Shown here: one piece after another, positions 32,833-41,603 of the stretch
Numbering within the stretch: position 1 is the first letter of the stretch
Layout: every line of letters begins with the position of its first letter
Source: UBA6059 sp040222235
GTDB taxonomy: Bacteria > Bacteroidota > Bacteroidia > Cytophagales > Cyclobacteriaceae
Direction of reading: 5' to 3'
Length of the DNA: 64,000 bases
Assembly: GCA_040222235.1 (NCBI GenBank)
Contig: JAVKDO010000019.1
Location: 1 to 64,000, forward strand
The notes under the pieces: generated by a model
Databases searched by the model: none
The model's input: only the letters and a program-made list of their open reading frames with translations
Told to the model about the DNA's origin: nothing
Position numbers and translations under genes: made by a program

Positions 32833-33348
32833 TTATTGTATTGTTCTGTGTACCCTCAGCTTGAGGGCGCCTACAGAGCAGTCCTTCATTTCTGCGACTT
32901 GCTCGTACCTTAGTTTCTGAAACTTCACCAGCACGAGGAGTTCTTGCTTATCCTTAGGAAGCTGCTTCATGGCCTTTTGCAGGATCTCTTTGTCCTGTGC
33001 CTCAGTCATTCGCGCTTCGGCGGTCTCCTCATGCCCCAGTCGATTACTCCAGTCCTGATCGCCCATGGGCTGATAGCGATTATTCTTTTTAAAATAATCG
33101 GCCATCACATTTCTAGCCAGATGATAATACCACGTCGTGAACTTCCCTTCACCATTGTAGGTATGCTTGTACTTGAGTATCCTCAAAAAGACATTTTGTA
33201 CTAAGTCTTCGCTGATATCCCTATCGGAAGTCAGGCGGTAAAAGAATCCGTACAAAGGCCCTTTGTGGCGCTCGTAAAGCAGGCTCAATTGATCTGTTTT
33301 GCCCCCTTTGACGCTCAGCATCAAGCTATTATCATCCAGTCCTATCAA
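32833..33348 (-). CDS. ECF-type RNA polymerase sigma factor
   Basis: A 171-residue sigma-70 family factor. Region 2 spans about 22-92 (LYERHKGPLYGFFYRLTSD, then VFLRILKY and FTTWYYHLARNVMADYF). Region 4 spans about 118-168 (LPKDKQELLVLVKFQKLRYEQVAEMKDCSVGALKLR is its core). The start is a TTG: no ATG precedes it in frame and relatives begin with the DDN.LM motif found here. The stop TAA (32833-32835) cuts the last helix; the frame continues for 10 more codons (LRTIYQGMK) to a TGA overlapping the anti-sigma ATG. First gene of a four-gene operon. Confidence 0.88.
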   Translation of the reverse strand: MIGLDDNSLMLSVKGGKTDQLSLLYERHKGPLYGFFYRLTSDRDISEDLVQNVFLRILKYKHTYNGEGKFTTWYYHLARNVMADYFKKNNRYQPMGDQDWSNRLGHEETAEARMTEAQDKEILQKAMKQLPKDKQELLVLVKFQKLRYEQVAEMKDCSVGALKLRVHRTIQ

Positions 33349-33429
33349 ATCGATCGTTCGTGTTTGGCGGTAATCATGGTCGGAAACCTCACTTGTTCCG
33401 ATAGGTTACATGCATTGAGGAAAATACAT

Positions 33430-33463
33430 AAAAAAATCCGGCCCTCATGGAGAAAGCCGGATT
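33430..33463 (-). terminator. Intrinsic terminator of metK
   Basis: On the minus strand AATCCGGC pairs with GCCGGATT and is followed by a run of seven T. It lies 24 bp after the metK stop. Confidence 0.85.
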
Positions 33464-33486
33464 CGAATAAGATAGGAAATCAGTGT

Positions 33487-34743
33487 TTACAAGCCGAAAG
33501 CAGCTTTTACCTGATCAACATAGTCGAGCTTTTCCCAAGTGAAAAGCTCAACTTCTTTTTCCACAGTTTTACCCTCAGGAGACACAAAAGTCTTCTGCAC
33601 TACCTCAGGAGTTCTGCCCATATGGCCGTAGGCAGCCGTCTCAGAGTAGATTGGTTCCCTAAGCTTCAGCCTGCGCTCGATAGCGATTGGCCGCATATCG
33701 AATATCTCTTCTACTTTTCTAGCGATCTCACCATCATTTACGCCCACTTTCGCAGTGCCGTAGGTGTTCACATAAATGCCCATTGGCTTGGCTACACCGA
33801 TAGCATAGGATACTTGTACGAGTATCTCGTCACAGATACCAGCAGCGACCATGTTTTTGGCGATATGCCGAGTTGCATAGGCGGCAGATCTATCTACCTT
33901 GGATGGATCCTTACCAGAAAAAGCGCCACCACCGTGGGCACCTTTACCACCGTAAGTGTCAACGATGATTTTGCGACCAGTCAAGCCTGCATCACCATGA
34001 GGGCCACCGATGACGAATTTTCCGGTAGGATTGATATGGTAGTTGATGTCGTCATTGAACAGCTTCTGAAGCTCAGGCTTGAGCTGTGCTTTGACCCTCG
34101 GGATGAGGATGTTGATAATGTCTGACTTGATTTTGGCCAGCATAGCCTCATCATCAGTGTCAAAGGCGTCATGCTGAGTAGAAACAACAATCGAGTCAAT
34201 GCGCTGAGGCACATTGTCATCACTATATTCTATGGTTACTTGAGACTTAGCGTCAGGTCTCAGGTAGCCGATTTCTTTCATTTCTCTGCGAAGGGCGGCT
34301 AGCTCAATCAATAATTTGTGTGAGAGATCTAATGCCAAAGGCATATAGTTATCAGTTTCTTTAGTGGCATAGCCAAACATCATGCCTTGGTCACCAGCAC
34401 CCTGCTCCTCTTCAGAGGCACGGTCAACACCCTGATTGATATCAGGAGATTGCTCATGTATTGCTGAAAGCACGCCACAAGACTCAGCCTCAAACATGTA
34501 TTCAGACTTGGTATAGCCGATACGCTTGATCACATCGCGGGCAATCTGCTGCACATCTAAATAAGCGGAAGACTTCACTTCACCGGCAAGAACCACCTGG
34601 CCAGTGGTGACCAATGTTTCACATGCCACTTTTGATTTTGGATCGAAAGCCAAAAAATTGTCAATCAATGCGTCGCTGATCTGGTCTGAGATTTTATCTG
34701 GGTGACCCTCAGATACTGACTCTGAGGTGAATAAATATGGCAT
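33487..34743 (-). CDS. metK: S-adenosylmethionine synthase
   Basis: Makes SAM from methionine and ATP. The 418-residue protein starts MPYLFTSESVSEGHPDKISD (His14 and Asp16 at the active site). It contains GAGDQGMMFGYA, and the phosphate-binding loop GGKGAHGGGAFSGKDPSKVDRSAAY. Extended loops relative to the E. coli enzyme (384 aa) are common in the phylum. It has its own promoter-like box (34772) and terminator (33430). No SAM riboswitch is visible in the 63 bp in front. Confidence 0.97.
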   Translation of the reverse strand: MPYLFTSESVSEGHPDKISDQISDALIDNFLAFDPKSKVACETLVTTGQVVLAGEVKSSAYLDVQQIARDVIKRIGYTKSEYMFEAESCGVLSAIHEQSPDINQGVDRASEEEQGAGDQGMMFGYATKETDNYMPLALDLSHKLLIELAALRREMKEIGYLRPDAKSQVTIEYSDDNVPQRIDSIVVSTQHDAFDTDDEAMLAKIKSDIINILIPRVKAQLKPELQKLFNDDINYHINPTGKFVIGGPHGDAGLTGRKIIVDTYGGKGAHGGGAFSGKDPSKVDRSAAYATRHIAKNMVAAGICDEILVQVSYAIGVAKPMGIYVNTYGTAKVGVNDGEIARKVEEIFDMRPIAIERRLKLREPIYSETAAYGHMGRTPEVVQKTFVSPEGKTVEKEVELFTWEKLDYVDQVKAAFGL

Positions 34744-34771
34744 ATGAAATATCTATTTGTTAAGAAGAGCG

Positions 34772-34779
34772 CAAAAATA
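34772..34779 (-). promoter_or_regulatory. Candidate -7 promoter box for metK
   Basis: TATTTTTG on the minus strand matches TAnnTTTG in full. Transcription would start near 34765, about 22 nt before the ATG. The -33 position has only a T-run (GTTTTT). Confidence 0.42.
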
Positions 34780-34806
34780 TATTAAATGACAGACTATAAA
34801 AACTGA

Positions 34807-35514
34807 TTAGCCTTGAAGGATAAAGACGGTTGGAATCTTATGTAAGTCCAGCTTTTTAGCCTTCCATTGCGCTACGGTGTTAGTCTTTATGGATTGATTT
34901 TCTCCAGTAATGTCCGAAGCGATACACAGGCGCGTGTTCTTATTGCAACAGCCAAGTATGTCCTCTAACAGGTGATTATTCCGATAGGGAGTCTCCATGA
35001 ACATCTGTGCTTCTTGGAGCTGTCTGGCATCTTTGTCTAGGGCGACAAGAGCCGCCTGTCGCTTAGTTCGATCAATTGGTAAGTAACCATGGAATCTAAA
35101 ACGCTGACCATTCATGCCTGATGCCATTAAGGCAAGTAGAAATGATGATGGCCCCACAATAGGCACTACCGGAAGATTGAGCTCATGCGCTCTGGCTACC
35201 AGTGCAGCTCCAGGATCTGCCACGGCCGGGCTCCCCGCTTCCGACATTACGCCGACAGACTTGCCTCCCGTGACTAGCTTCAGGTACTCATTGATTTTTT
35301 CAGCGCTTGTTTTTTTATCAAGTTCATAAAAGGTGAGACCCTCAATAGTGAGTCCAAGCCTAAGGCTGCTGATAAACCGTCGACTCGTTCTTATATCTTC
35401 TACGAAATAGTTGTCAAGTCTCTTGATTGTGTCAAAAGCTTGCTGACCGAGTACCTGACCGCCGGTTGACGGAGCTAGCTCAGTAGGAATAAGATAGATA
35501 GTCCCTTTAGTCAT
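34807..35514 (-). CDS. RsmI-like SAM-dependent methyltransferase (tetrapyrrole methylase fold)
   Basis: A 235-residue protein of the SAM methylase family related to RsmI, which 2'-O-methylates C1402 of 16S rRNA. The motifs GTIYLIPTELAP, VGVMSEAGSPAVADPGAALV (SAM loop), PIVGPSSFLLALMASG and RFRFHGYLP are present. It is shorter than E. coli RsmI (286 aa) and lacks its C-terminal extension; many Bacteroidota carry this short form along with a true RsmI, so the substrate may differ. Overlaps the upstream hydrolase gene by 8 nt. Confidence 0.8.
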   Translation of the reverse strand: MTKGTIYLIPTELAPSTGGQVLGQQAFDTIKRLDNYFVEDIRTSRRFISSLRLGLTIEGLTFYELDKKTSAEKINEYLKLVTGGKSVGVMSEAGSPAVADPGAALVARAHELNLPVVPIVGPSSFLLALMASGMNGQRFRFHGYLPIDRTKRQAALVALDKDARQLQEAQMFMETPYRNNHLLEDILGCCNKNTRLCIASDITGENQSIKTNTVAQWKAKKLDLHKIPTVFILQG

Positions 35515-36271
35515 GTAGATAGTTGGTCAAAGCGTGTAGAAACTCAGCGGGTCGCTCAGCGTGCACCCAATGACCCGCATTGGGTATAGTTTCGAGTGTA
35601 TGTTGAGGAAACCTGATAGATAATTCTGGTAAGTCCTCATCGAGGATGTAGTTTGAGTTTTCGCCTCTGATAAAAAGGCATTCTCGATCAAATATTTTCT
35701 CGACCGGCAAGGCAAGCCCTACATTCTCTATTTGCTCTTCGATCACGTTGAGATTGATTTTCCAATAAAACTGGTTGTTCTTGTCTCTTCCCAGATTCTT
35801 TAACAAGAACTGGCGAACCCCCATCTCAGGTACGTTATTTTGAAGTTGGCGATCCGCGTCTTGCCGAGAGCCGAGCACACTGAGGTCAATGCTTTTGAGG
35901 CCATCCAGTATTTTGACGTGATGGACAGGATAGTATTTAGGGCCGATATCAACGATCACCAGATCAGAAATCATCTCTGGATACATGCGAGTAAAATTCA
36001 TTGCCACTTTACCGCCCATGGAATGGCCCATAATGATCGCCTTCGAAAGAGCCTGATCTTCCATAAACTCTTTGACATCTTCTGCCATCACCTCATAGTT
36101 CCAGATGTCGCTGTGCGGTGAGGCTCCATGGTTGCGCTGATCAATCAAAAGCACTTGATAGCTTTCCTCCAGTTTTTTTGAGATGCTTAACCAATTGTCG
36201 GATGCGCCAAATAGGCCATGAAGTATAATTAGTGGCTGACCTTGGCCAGTGGATCTGTAGTTTAATTTCAT
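35507..36271 (-). CDS. Alpha/beta hydrolase, YbfF-like esterase
   Basis: A 254-residue hydrolase with LIILHGLFGASDNW, the nucleophile elbow GHSMGG (Ser84) and the catalytic His234 in AGHWVHAERP. This pattern (LHGLFG...RNHG.S.H) is that of YbfF/ABHD11-type acyl-thioesterases. The true substrate is unknown. It lies between pdxJ (4-bp gap) and the RsmI-like gene (8-nt overlap), forming a three-gene operon. Confidence 0.85.
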   Translation of the reverse strand: MKLNYRSTGQGQPLIILHGLFGASDNWLSISKKLEESYQVLLIDQRNHGASPHSDIWNYEVMAEDVKEFMEDQALSKAIIMGHSMGGKVAMNFTRMYPEMISDLVIVDIGPKYYPVHHVKILDGLKSIDLSVLGSRQDADRQLQNNVPEMGVRQFLLKNLGRDKNNQFYWKINLNVIEEQIENVGLALPVEKIFDRECLFIRGENSNYILDEDLPELSIRFPQHTLETIPNAGHWVHAERPAEFLHALTNYLHD

Positions 36272-36275
36272 CTAT

Positions 36276-36992
36276 TTAAGCCTCTAGTTGCCTACGGTAC
36301 ATTTGAATCGAATTTTCAAGCCCATAGTACAAAGCATCACAGATCAATGCATGGCCGATGGACACCTCATCAAGCTGTGGGAGCTGCTCATAGAGGTAAT
36401 TGAGGTTGTGCAGATCAAGGTCGTGACCCGCGTTGACGCCAAGCCCTATTTCCTTTGCTTTTTGTGCGGCTTGCACATAGGATGATACGGCCTTTCCCCT
36501 ATCGGAATGGTATACGCTAGCGTAAGGTTCAGTGTACAACTCTATGCAGTCAGCACCACATGCTTTAGCCCCTTCAACCATTTTGACGTCAGGGTCTACA
36601 AAGATGGAAACTCGGACACCAGTGGTTTTTAGCTTTGAAATCAAACCTGATAGCAATTCCCTGTTCTCAACGGTATCCCAGCCAGCATTGGAGGTGAGTA
36701 TGTTGGGGCCATCTGGCACCAAAGTAGCCTGTGTGGGATGAAGGTCAGCAATGATCTTCATGAATCGGCTATCGGGATAGCCCTCAATATTATATTCGGT
36801 CGTCACAGTTTCCGCTAGGCCATAAACATCAGCCGTGGTGATATGGCGCTCATCAGGCCGTGGGTGAACGGTAATGCCCTCTGCCCCAAAGCTTTCACAG
36901 TCCTTGGCTACCTGTATCACATCAGGGTTATTGCCGCCACGAGCATTCCTCAGCGTAGCGACTTTGTTGATATTCACACTTAATCTGGTCAT
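36276..36992 (-). CDS. pdxJ: Pyridoxine 5'-phosphate synthase
   Basis: Condenses 1-deoxyxylulose 5-phosphate with 3-amino-2-oxopropyl phosphate to form pyridoxine phosphate (vitamin B6). The 238-residue TIM barrel shows RLSVNINKVATLRNARGG, GITVHPRPDERHI (catalytic His/Arg), LVPDG (here TLVPDGPNIL), VSIFVDPD and the C-terminal GLGVNAGHDL and VSIGHALICDAL. The last contains the phosphate-binding region. First gene of the pdxJ-hydrolase-methylase operon, 60 bp from the divergent yqeY. Confidence 0.95.
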   Translation of the reverse strand: MTRLSVNINKVATLRNARGGNNPDVIQVAKDCESFGAEGITVHPRPDERHITTADVYGLAETVTTEYNIEGYPDSRFMKIIADLHPTQATLVPDGPNILTSNAGWDTVENRELLSGLISKLKTTGVRVSIFVDPDVKMVEGAKACGADCIELYTEPYASVYHSDRGKAVSSYVQAAQKAKEIGLGVNAGHDLDLHNLNYLYEQLPQLDEVSIGHALICDALYYGLENSIQMYRRQLEA

Positions 36993-37052
36993 CCTTATTA
37001 TGTACCTTTGGTGGCAAGTTAATCAATCTCAAGGGTAAGAAACCGCAATAAT

Positions 37053-37502
37053 ATGGCACTGAAAGCGACAATAGAGGGAGAAATAAAAACGGCGATGCTG
37101 GCAAAGGATAAGGACAGGTTGCGCGCTTTGCGATCAATCAAATCGCTCATCATGCTCGCCGAAACGGAAAAGGGAGTGCAGGCTGAGTTGACGGAAGATG
37201 CTGAAATGGCTATTCTCGTGAAGGCGGCCAAGCAAAGAAAGGATTCTCTTGATGTATTCGAGAAGCAGGGAAGGCAGGATCTCGCGGATATAGAAAAGCA
37301 GGAGCTTGGTGTGATCGAGGAGTTTTTGCCAAAACAGATGTCTGAGGATGAAATTAGGACAGAGCTAGAAAAGATTGTCAACGAGCTTGGCGCTAGTTCA
37401 ATAAAGGAGATGGGGAAAGTAATGGGGGTTGCTTCAAAGAAGATGGCTGGCAAGGCAGACAATAAGAAGGTATCTGAAATCATCAAATCATTGCTGAGTT
37501 AG
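37053..37502 (+). CDS. yqeY: GatB/YqeY domain-containing protein
   Basis: A 149-residue all-helical cytosolic protein. It resembles the tail domain of GatB that contacts tRNA in the amidotransferase complex. The sequence has AMLAKDKDRLRALRSIKSLI, VKAAKQRKDSLDVFEKQGRQDL and EFLPKQMSEDEIRTELEKI, followed by KEMGKVMGVASKKMAGKAD. YqeY is widespread but its role is not known. Its stop overlaps the GTG of cvpA by one base. Confidence 0.92.
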   Translation: MALKATIEGEIKTAMLAKDKDRLRALRSIKSLIMLAETEKGVQAELTEDAEMAILVKAAKQRKDSLDVFEKQGRQDLADIEKQELGVIEEFLPKQMSEDEIRTELEKIVNELGASSIKEMGKVMGVASKKMAGKADNKKVSEIIKSLLS

Positions 37503-38065
37503 TGAAACTCCTGGATATCATATTAATAGTACTGTTACTCTTTGGGGCCTTTCGCGGTTATCAAAAGGGTCTTTTGCTAGAATTGATAAACTTTATCTCC
37601 TTTTTCTTGGCGCTTATTCTAGCGTTCAATTTCAAGGATTGGGGGGCTGGGATCCTTCAGCGCTTTTTGGATCAACCGGAAGGACTTCTCAACATTGTAG
37701 CTTTTGTGGCGATTTTCATCATAGTCATTTTTGGACTTGACTTACTTGGTAAGGCCGTCAAATCCCTATTAGATTTGACATTATTGGGTAGCCTTGATGA
37801 TTTGGCAGGAGGACTGGTAGGCGCACTAAAATGGGCACTTATGATCAGTATTTTTCTGTGGATATTCGAGCTATTCGATATTGGGATATCCCCGTCATAC
37901 AGTGAAGGGACCATTGTGTTTCCTTATGTGTATTCAATCGCACCATTTCTGCTGGATATGCTAGCGGTGGTTTTTCCTTTCATTCACGACATGTTAGACA
38001 ATGGCAAGCAGCTGCTTAAGGATCAGGAGCAGATGGCTTATGCCTTTGTCCAAACAAAGATCTAA
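37502..38065 (+). CDS. cvpA: CvpA-family membrane protein
   Basis: A 187-residue inner-membrane protein with four predicted helices (about 1-20, 24-42, 62-82, 98-118), starting with a GTG codon in a one-base overlap with yqeY. The N-terminal DIILIVLLLFGAFRGYQKGLLLELINF is the family's most conserved part. CvpA is linked to colicin V production and envelope homeostasis in other bacteria. Here the role is unspecified. Confidence 0.87.
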   Translation: MKLLDIILIVLLLFGAFRGYQKGLLLELINFISFFLALILAFNFKDWGAGILQRFLDQPEGLLNIVAFVAIFIIVIFGLDLLGKAVKSLLDLTLLGSLDDLAGGLVGALKWALMISIFLWIFELFDIGISPSYSEGTIVFPYVYSIAPFLLDMLAVVFPFIHDMLDNGKQLLKDQEQMAYAFVQTKI

Positions 38066-38126
38066 TTCAAGTAGTATCATTTATTGACAATTCGACTATA
38101 TTAATGTCGAAACAGAAGAGTAAAGC

Positions 38127-38897
38127 ATGAGTATCAATCCCGTATTGACAGAGGAAGGTGGCTTCAAATATATTGAAAGAGGAAGTGGTGAGGTTATTCT
38201 GCTGCTCCATGGTCTCTTTGGTGCATTGAGCAATTGGGAAGGTGTAATCAGCAGATTTTCTGATAGGTATAGAGTGGTAATCCCCATGCTTCCTATTTAT
38301 GAAATGCCTATTAGAGAAGCAGGCCTGGACGGGTTAGTTGATTTTCTGGAGTCCTTCATTGCATTTAAAAAACTGGAGGAGTTTAACCTGATGGGCAATT
38401 CGCTCGGAGGTCATGTAGCCTTGATCTATACTTTGGCCAATGCAGCGAAAGTCAAAAAGCTGGTGCTTACAGGTAGTTCTGGACTATTTGAAAACTCAAT
38501 GGGTGGCAGCTTCCCCAAAAGAGGGAGCTACGAGTACATAAAGGAAAGGGTCGAGTATACCTTCTACGATCCTAATACAGCCACGAAAGAATATGTGGAC
38601 GAGGTGTTCGAAACAACCAAAAGTATTCCTAAAGCGCTCAGAATTGTCGCTATCGCAAAATCCGCGCAACGTCATAATATGGCAAAGGACATTACGCGAA
38701 TAGAGGCACCTACTTTATTAATTTGGGGTTTGAATGATACTATTACCCCCCCGATGGTTGGACATGAGTTCAATAGATTAATCAAAAACTCTAAATTGAG
38801 GTTTATAGATAAATGCTGCCATGCTCCGATGATGGAACACCCAGAAAAGTTTAACGACCTACTAGAGGAATTTTTAGAATCAGAGGTACTCGTATGA
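38127..38897 (+). CDS. Alpha/beta hydrolase
   Basis: A 256-residue hydrolase: VILLLHGLFGALSNWEGVI, nucleophile elbow LMGNSLGG (Ser92), acid in LLIWGLNDTITPP and the catalytic His in DKCCHAPMMEHPEKF. Unlike many family members the lid is short. Substrate unknown. It opens a nine-gene co-directional block that ends with the Skp-like genes; its stop overlaps the CBS gene start as ATGA. Confidence 0.85.
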   Translation: MSINPVLTEEGGFKYIERGSGEVILLLHGLFGALSNWEGVISRFSDRYRVVIPMLPIYEMPIREAGLDGLVDFLESFIAFKKLEEFNLMGNSLGGHVALIYTLANAAKVKKLVLTGSSGLFENSMGGSFPKRGSYEYIKERVEYTFYDPNTATKEYVDEVFETTKSIPKALRIVAIAKSAQRHNMAKDITRIEAPTLLIWGLNDTITPPMVGHEFNRLIKNSKLRFIDKCCHAPMMEHPEKFNDLLEEFLESEVLV

Positions 38898-39559
38898 TCG
38901 CCAAAGAACTCATCAACTATATGATCCCGCCACTCAAGCCAACCGATGAGGTAGATAAGGCTGTGATGTGGATGGAAGAGCTACGTGTCTCTGAGCTCCC
39001 TGTAGTTGATGAGGGCAAGTTTCTTGGCATTCTCAATGAAGATCTGATCTTCGACAATAATAGTGATGAGGGCGTAGTTCAAAATTTGGTACTTACAGGT
39101 AATAATAGCTTTCTGAATGAGCAGAGTCATTACTACGAGATACTCAAGATGTCTTATGATGAGAGCGTGAGTCTAGTCGCAATTCTTGATACTGATGACA
39201 AGTACCTAGGGGTTGTGTCTATAAAGGATGTAGTAGAGGCCTTTGCCCAAACATCTTCGATTACCAGCCCTGGTGCAATTTTTATCCTTTCAATGAATTC
39301 CACCGATTATTCTCTAACAGAGATTAGCAGACTAGTCGAATCCAACGATGCTAAGATTATCAGCTCACATACCGCTGTAGATGCTGATGACCCCTCAATA
39401 GTGAGGCTGACTTTAAAAATCAATACTGAAGATGCCTCTAAGGTGCTCGCTACACTTGAGCGCTTCGGATATTCAGTCGTATCCCAATTCAACAATCAAT
39501 CCTCGGAGGATAATGACAAAGATCGCTATGATATCCTCATGAAGTACCTCCAAATCTAG
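38894..39559 (+). CDS. CBS-domain protein
   Basis: A 221-residue cytosolic protein. CBS 1 spans about 1-58 (VDKAVMWMEELRVSELPVVD) and CBS 2 about 70-125 (YDESVSLVAILDTDDKYLGV). The C-terminal part (about 133-215; IFILSMNSTDYSLTEISRLV) looks like an ACT-like regulatory fold. It likely binds adenylate nucleotides. It is 6 bp upstream of nadK, an order conserved in this phylum, which suggests it modulates NAD kinase or another gene of the envelope operon (inference). Confidence 0.85.
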   Translation: MIAKELINYMIPPLKPTDEVDKAVMWMEELRVSELPVVDEGKFLGILNEDLIFDNNSDEGVVQNLVLTGNNSFLNEQSHYYEILKMSYDESVSLVAILDTDDKYLGVVSIKDVVEAFAQTSSITSPGAIFILSMNSTDYSLTEISRLVESNDAKIISSHTAVDADDPSIVRLTLKINTEDASKVLATLERFGYSVVSQFNNQSSEDNDKDRYDILMKYLQI

Positions 39560-39565
39560 GGTACT

Positions 39566-40441
39566 ATGAAAATCGCGATTCATGGACTTAAGTTTACTCC
39601 TGAGATACTTCCCTATATTAAGGAAATCTTTGAGGAGCTTGAAAAGAACCATATTGAGATTGTCATCTCTACAGAATTCAAGAACAAAAATGAGGGAAGT
39701 GGTTTCGACTTGGCTGAGTATGCCACATATGGCAGCAAACAGGAACTGGAATCCGTAAATTTTATATTCAGCCTAGGTGGTGATGGAACATTACTTGAGA
39801 CGATTACACATGTTGATAGGTTAGAGATTCCCATTTTGGGCATAAATATGGGTCGTTTGGGGTTTCTTGCCACCATAGCTAAGACAAACATCAAATCGGC
39901 GTTAAAGCTCTTCTACGAAGGAAAGTATAAGCTTGACGCTCGTTCTCTTATTCACATAGATAGTGCCCCAAATGTCTATGGTGATTTGAATTATGCGCTC
40001 AACGAGTTCGCTATAATGAAGAAGGATTCCTCCTCCATGGTCGTGGTGAATTGCTACATCGATGGGGAGTATTTGAACACCTACTGGGCCGATGGCCTAA
40101 TGGTTTCTACACCAACAGGCTCCACAGGATACTCATTATCGTGCGGTGGACCGGTTGTTTTGCCTCAGTCAAGCAATTTTATTATTACCCCCGTGAGCCC
40201 ACATAATCTTAACGTACGGCCCATGGTTGTTTCGGACTCGAGCGTCATCTCATTTGAGATAGAAAGCAGAGGTCTAAACTTTTTAACTTCCTTAGACTCA
40301 AGGTCTTATACGGTAGACAATAAAGTTAAACTCTCTGTAAGAAAAGAAAATTTCTCGGTGAAACTTATAAAACTAGAGGGGTATACATTTCTCGATACGC
40401 TACGAAACAAGCTAAATTGGGGTTACGATTCCCGTAATTGA
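39566..40441 (+). CDS. nadK: NAD kinase
   Basis: Phosphorylates NAD to NADP. The 291-residue protein carries the GGDG motif at 71-74 (FSLGGDGTLLETI), GINMGRLGFLATI, the NE motif in YALNEFAI and the conserved ADGLMVSTPTGSTGYSLSCGGP segment. It lies 6 bp after the CBS gene and about 65 bp before the first DUF6089 gene, which has its own promoter-like box. Confidence 0.96.
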   Translation: MKIAIHGLKFTPEILPYIKEIFEELEKNHIEIVISTEFKNKNEGSGFDLAEYATYGSKQELESVNFIFSLGGDGTLLETITHVDRLEIPILGINMGRLGFLATIAKTNIKSALKLFYEGKYKLDARSLIHIDSAPNVYGDLNYALNEFAIMKKDSSSMVVVNCYIDGEYLNTYWADGLMVSTPTGSTGYSLSCGGPVVLPQSSNFIITPVSPHNLNVRPMVVSDSSVISFEIESRGLNFLTSLDSRSYTVDNKVKLSVRKENFSVKLIKLEGYTFLDTLRNKLNWGYDSRN

Positions 40442-40474
40442 TCGAAAAATGATTTTTTTATTAAATATCATTCA

Positions 40475-40482
40475 TACATTTG
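40475..40482 (+). promoter_or_regulatory. Candidate -7 promoter box for the DUF6089-uppS-bamA segment
   Basis: TACATTTG matches TAnnTTTG in full; a T-rich stretch (40453-40459) occupies the upstream region. Predicted transcription start near 40489 supports the ATG at 40507, not the one at 40495. Confidence 0.45.
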
Positions 40483-40506
40483 TTAGTAGTGTAAATGCGG
40501 GGTAGT

Positions 40507-41595
40507 ATGAAAAAAGTTATAGCATTTGTAATAATCCTCCTATTGGCAGGTAGCTTCTTAGCAGAAGAAGCAGAGGCTCAAAGGAAGCGAAGATATAAGC
40601 CTAGTGTCAATAAGAGAATTGACAAGTACAAGGGCAGTCGATCAGCAATGAGCAATTCCCATAAGTACAAGATTCTGGGTTTTTCTGTGAACGCATTCAA
40701 CTATTTTGGGGACTTAGCCCCTGTGAATAAGGCTGCAAGTACAGACATCTCATTTACTAACCCAGGTTTTGGAATTATCTATGGTCAACGTATCAGCCCG
40801 TGGGTTACTGCTAGGGCCGGGTTTACATTTGGACAGTTAGAAGGTGATGATTTTAAGTCGCAAGACGTTACAAACTACGAGAGCTTAACCAGGTACACTA
40901 GAAACCTCCAGTTCAAGAACAACATATACGAGCTGACGGCAGGTCTTCAAATTGATTTATTCCCCAACTACAGAGGGCCCTATTCACGTGCACCTTTTGC
41001 ACCTTTTGTGTTTGCAGGCCTTACCGGTTTCTATCATGAGCCTAGGGGACTTGCTCCGGATATTGACCAAGCGGGAAATCCTCTTGATGAGGCGGGTCAG
41101 TGGGTAAAGCTGAGACCTCTTGGTACTGAGGGCCAGTTTACGGATGTAGGTAATGTAGAGACATACAGCAATATTCAACTAGCAATTCCCTTAGGTCTAG
41201 GAATTAAGGTTAGGCTGCCAAACAATTTTGATGCGGTTCTAGAGTTAGGCTATAGATACTTGCTGACAGACTATATAGATGATGTTGGCGGGACTTATGT
41301 AGATCTTGGGGCTTTTGATAATAATTTAGCGAGAGCATTTTCTGATCGATCGGCTGAGCAAAACTCTATTGTTTCGGGAGAGCAAAGAGATTTTGAGACA
41401 ATTGCAGCAGCAGGTATTGGAGGGGTTTATACCTACACTTCGGATATAGATGGGAATACTTACAGAGCAGTTAATGGATACGGGTTTTCTTCAGAACAGG
41501 TCAGAGGCAACAAGGACAATGACATGTACTTCATTACATCAATCAAGATTCACTATATCATTTCAAATGGCCGAGGTAGCGCCAGATACAGATAG
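40507..41595 (+). CDS. DUF6089-family outer-membrane barrel (PorG-like), long copy
   Basis: About 362 residues from the ATG at 40507. The signal peptide MKKVIAFVIILLLAGSFLAE is followed by a basic stretch RKRRYKPSVNKR. Then comes an eight-stranded-barrel-like region: GFSVNAFNYFGDLAPV, GFGIIYGQRISPWVTARAGF, FAPFVFAGLTGFYHEPRG, LGLGIKVRLPNNFDAVLELG. DUF6089 includes PorG, the outer-membrane anchor of the T9SS PorK/N ring, and proteins encoded between nadK and uppS in this phylum. Whether this copy is PorG itself is not decided by the sequence alone. Confidence 0.8.
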   Translation: MKKVIAFVIILLLAGSFLAEEAEAQRKRRYKPSVNKRIDKYKGSRSAMSNSHKYKILGFSVNAFNYFGDLAPVNKAASTDISFTNPGFGIIYGQRISPWVTARAGFTFGQLEGDDFKSQDVTNYESLTRYTRNLQFKNNIYELTAGLQIDLFPNYRGPYSRAPFAPFVFAGLTGFYHEPRGLAPDIDQAGNPLDEAGQWVKLRPLGTEGQFTDVGNVETYSNIQLAIPLGLGIKVRLPNNFDAVLELGYRYLLTDYIDDVGGTYVDLGAFDNNLARAFSDRSAEQNSIVSGEQRDFETIAAAGIGGVYTYTSDIDGNTYRAVNGYGFSSEQVRGNKDNDMYFITSIKIHYIISNGRGSARYR

Positions 41596-41603
41596 AAATC
41601 TCC

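Noticed and set aside
33265..34125. 286-codon frame opposite metK and the sigma gene
   Set aside because: Shadow of metK coding sequence on the other strand; composition and junction with the sigma gene make it implausible.
34744..34806. SAM riboswitch in front of metK
   Set aside because: The spacer is only 63 bp and shows no aptamer core.
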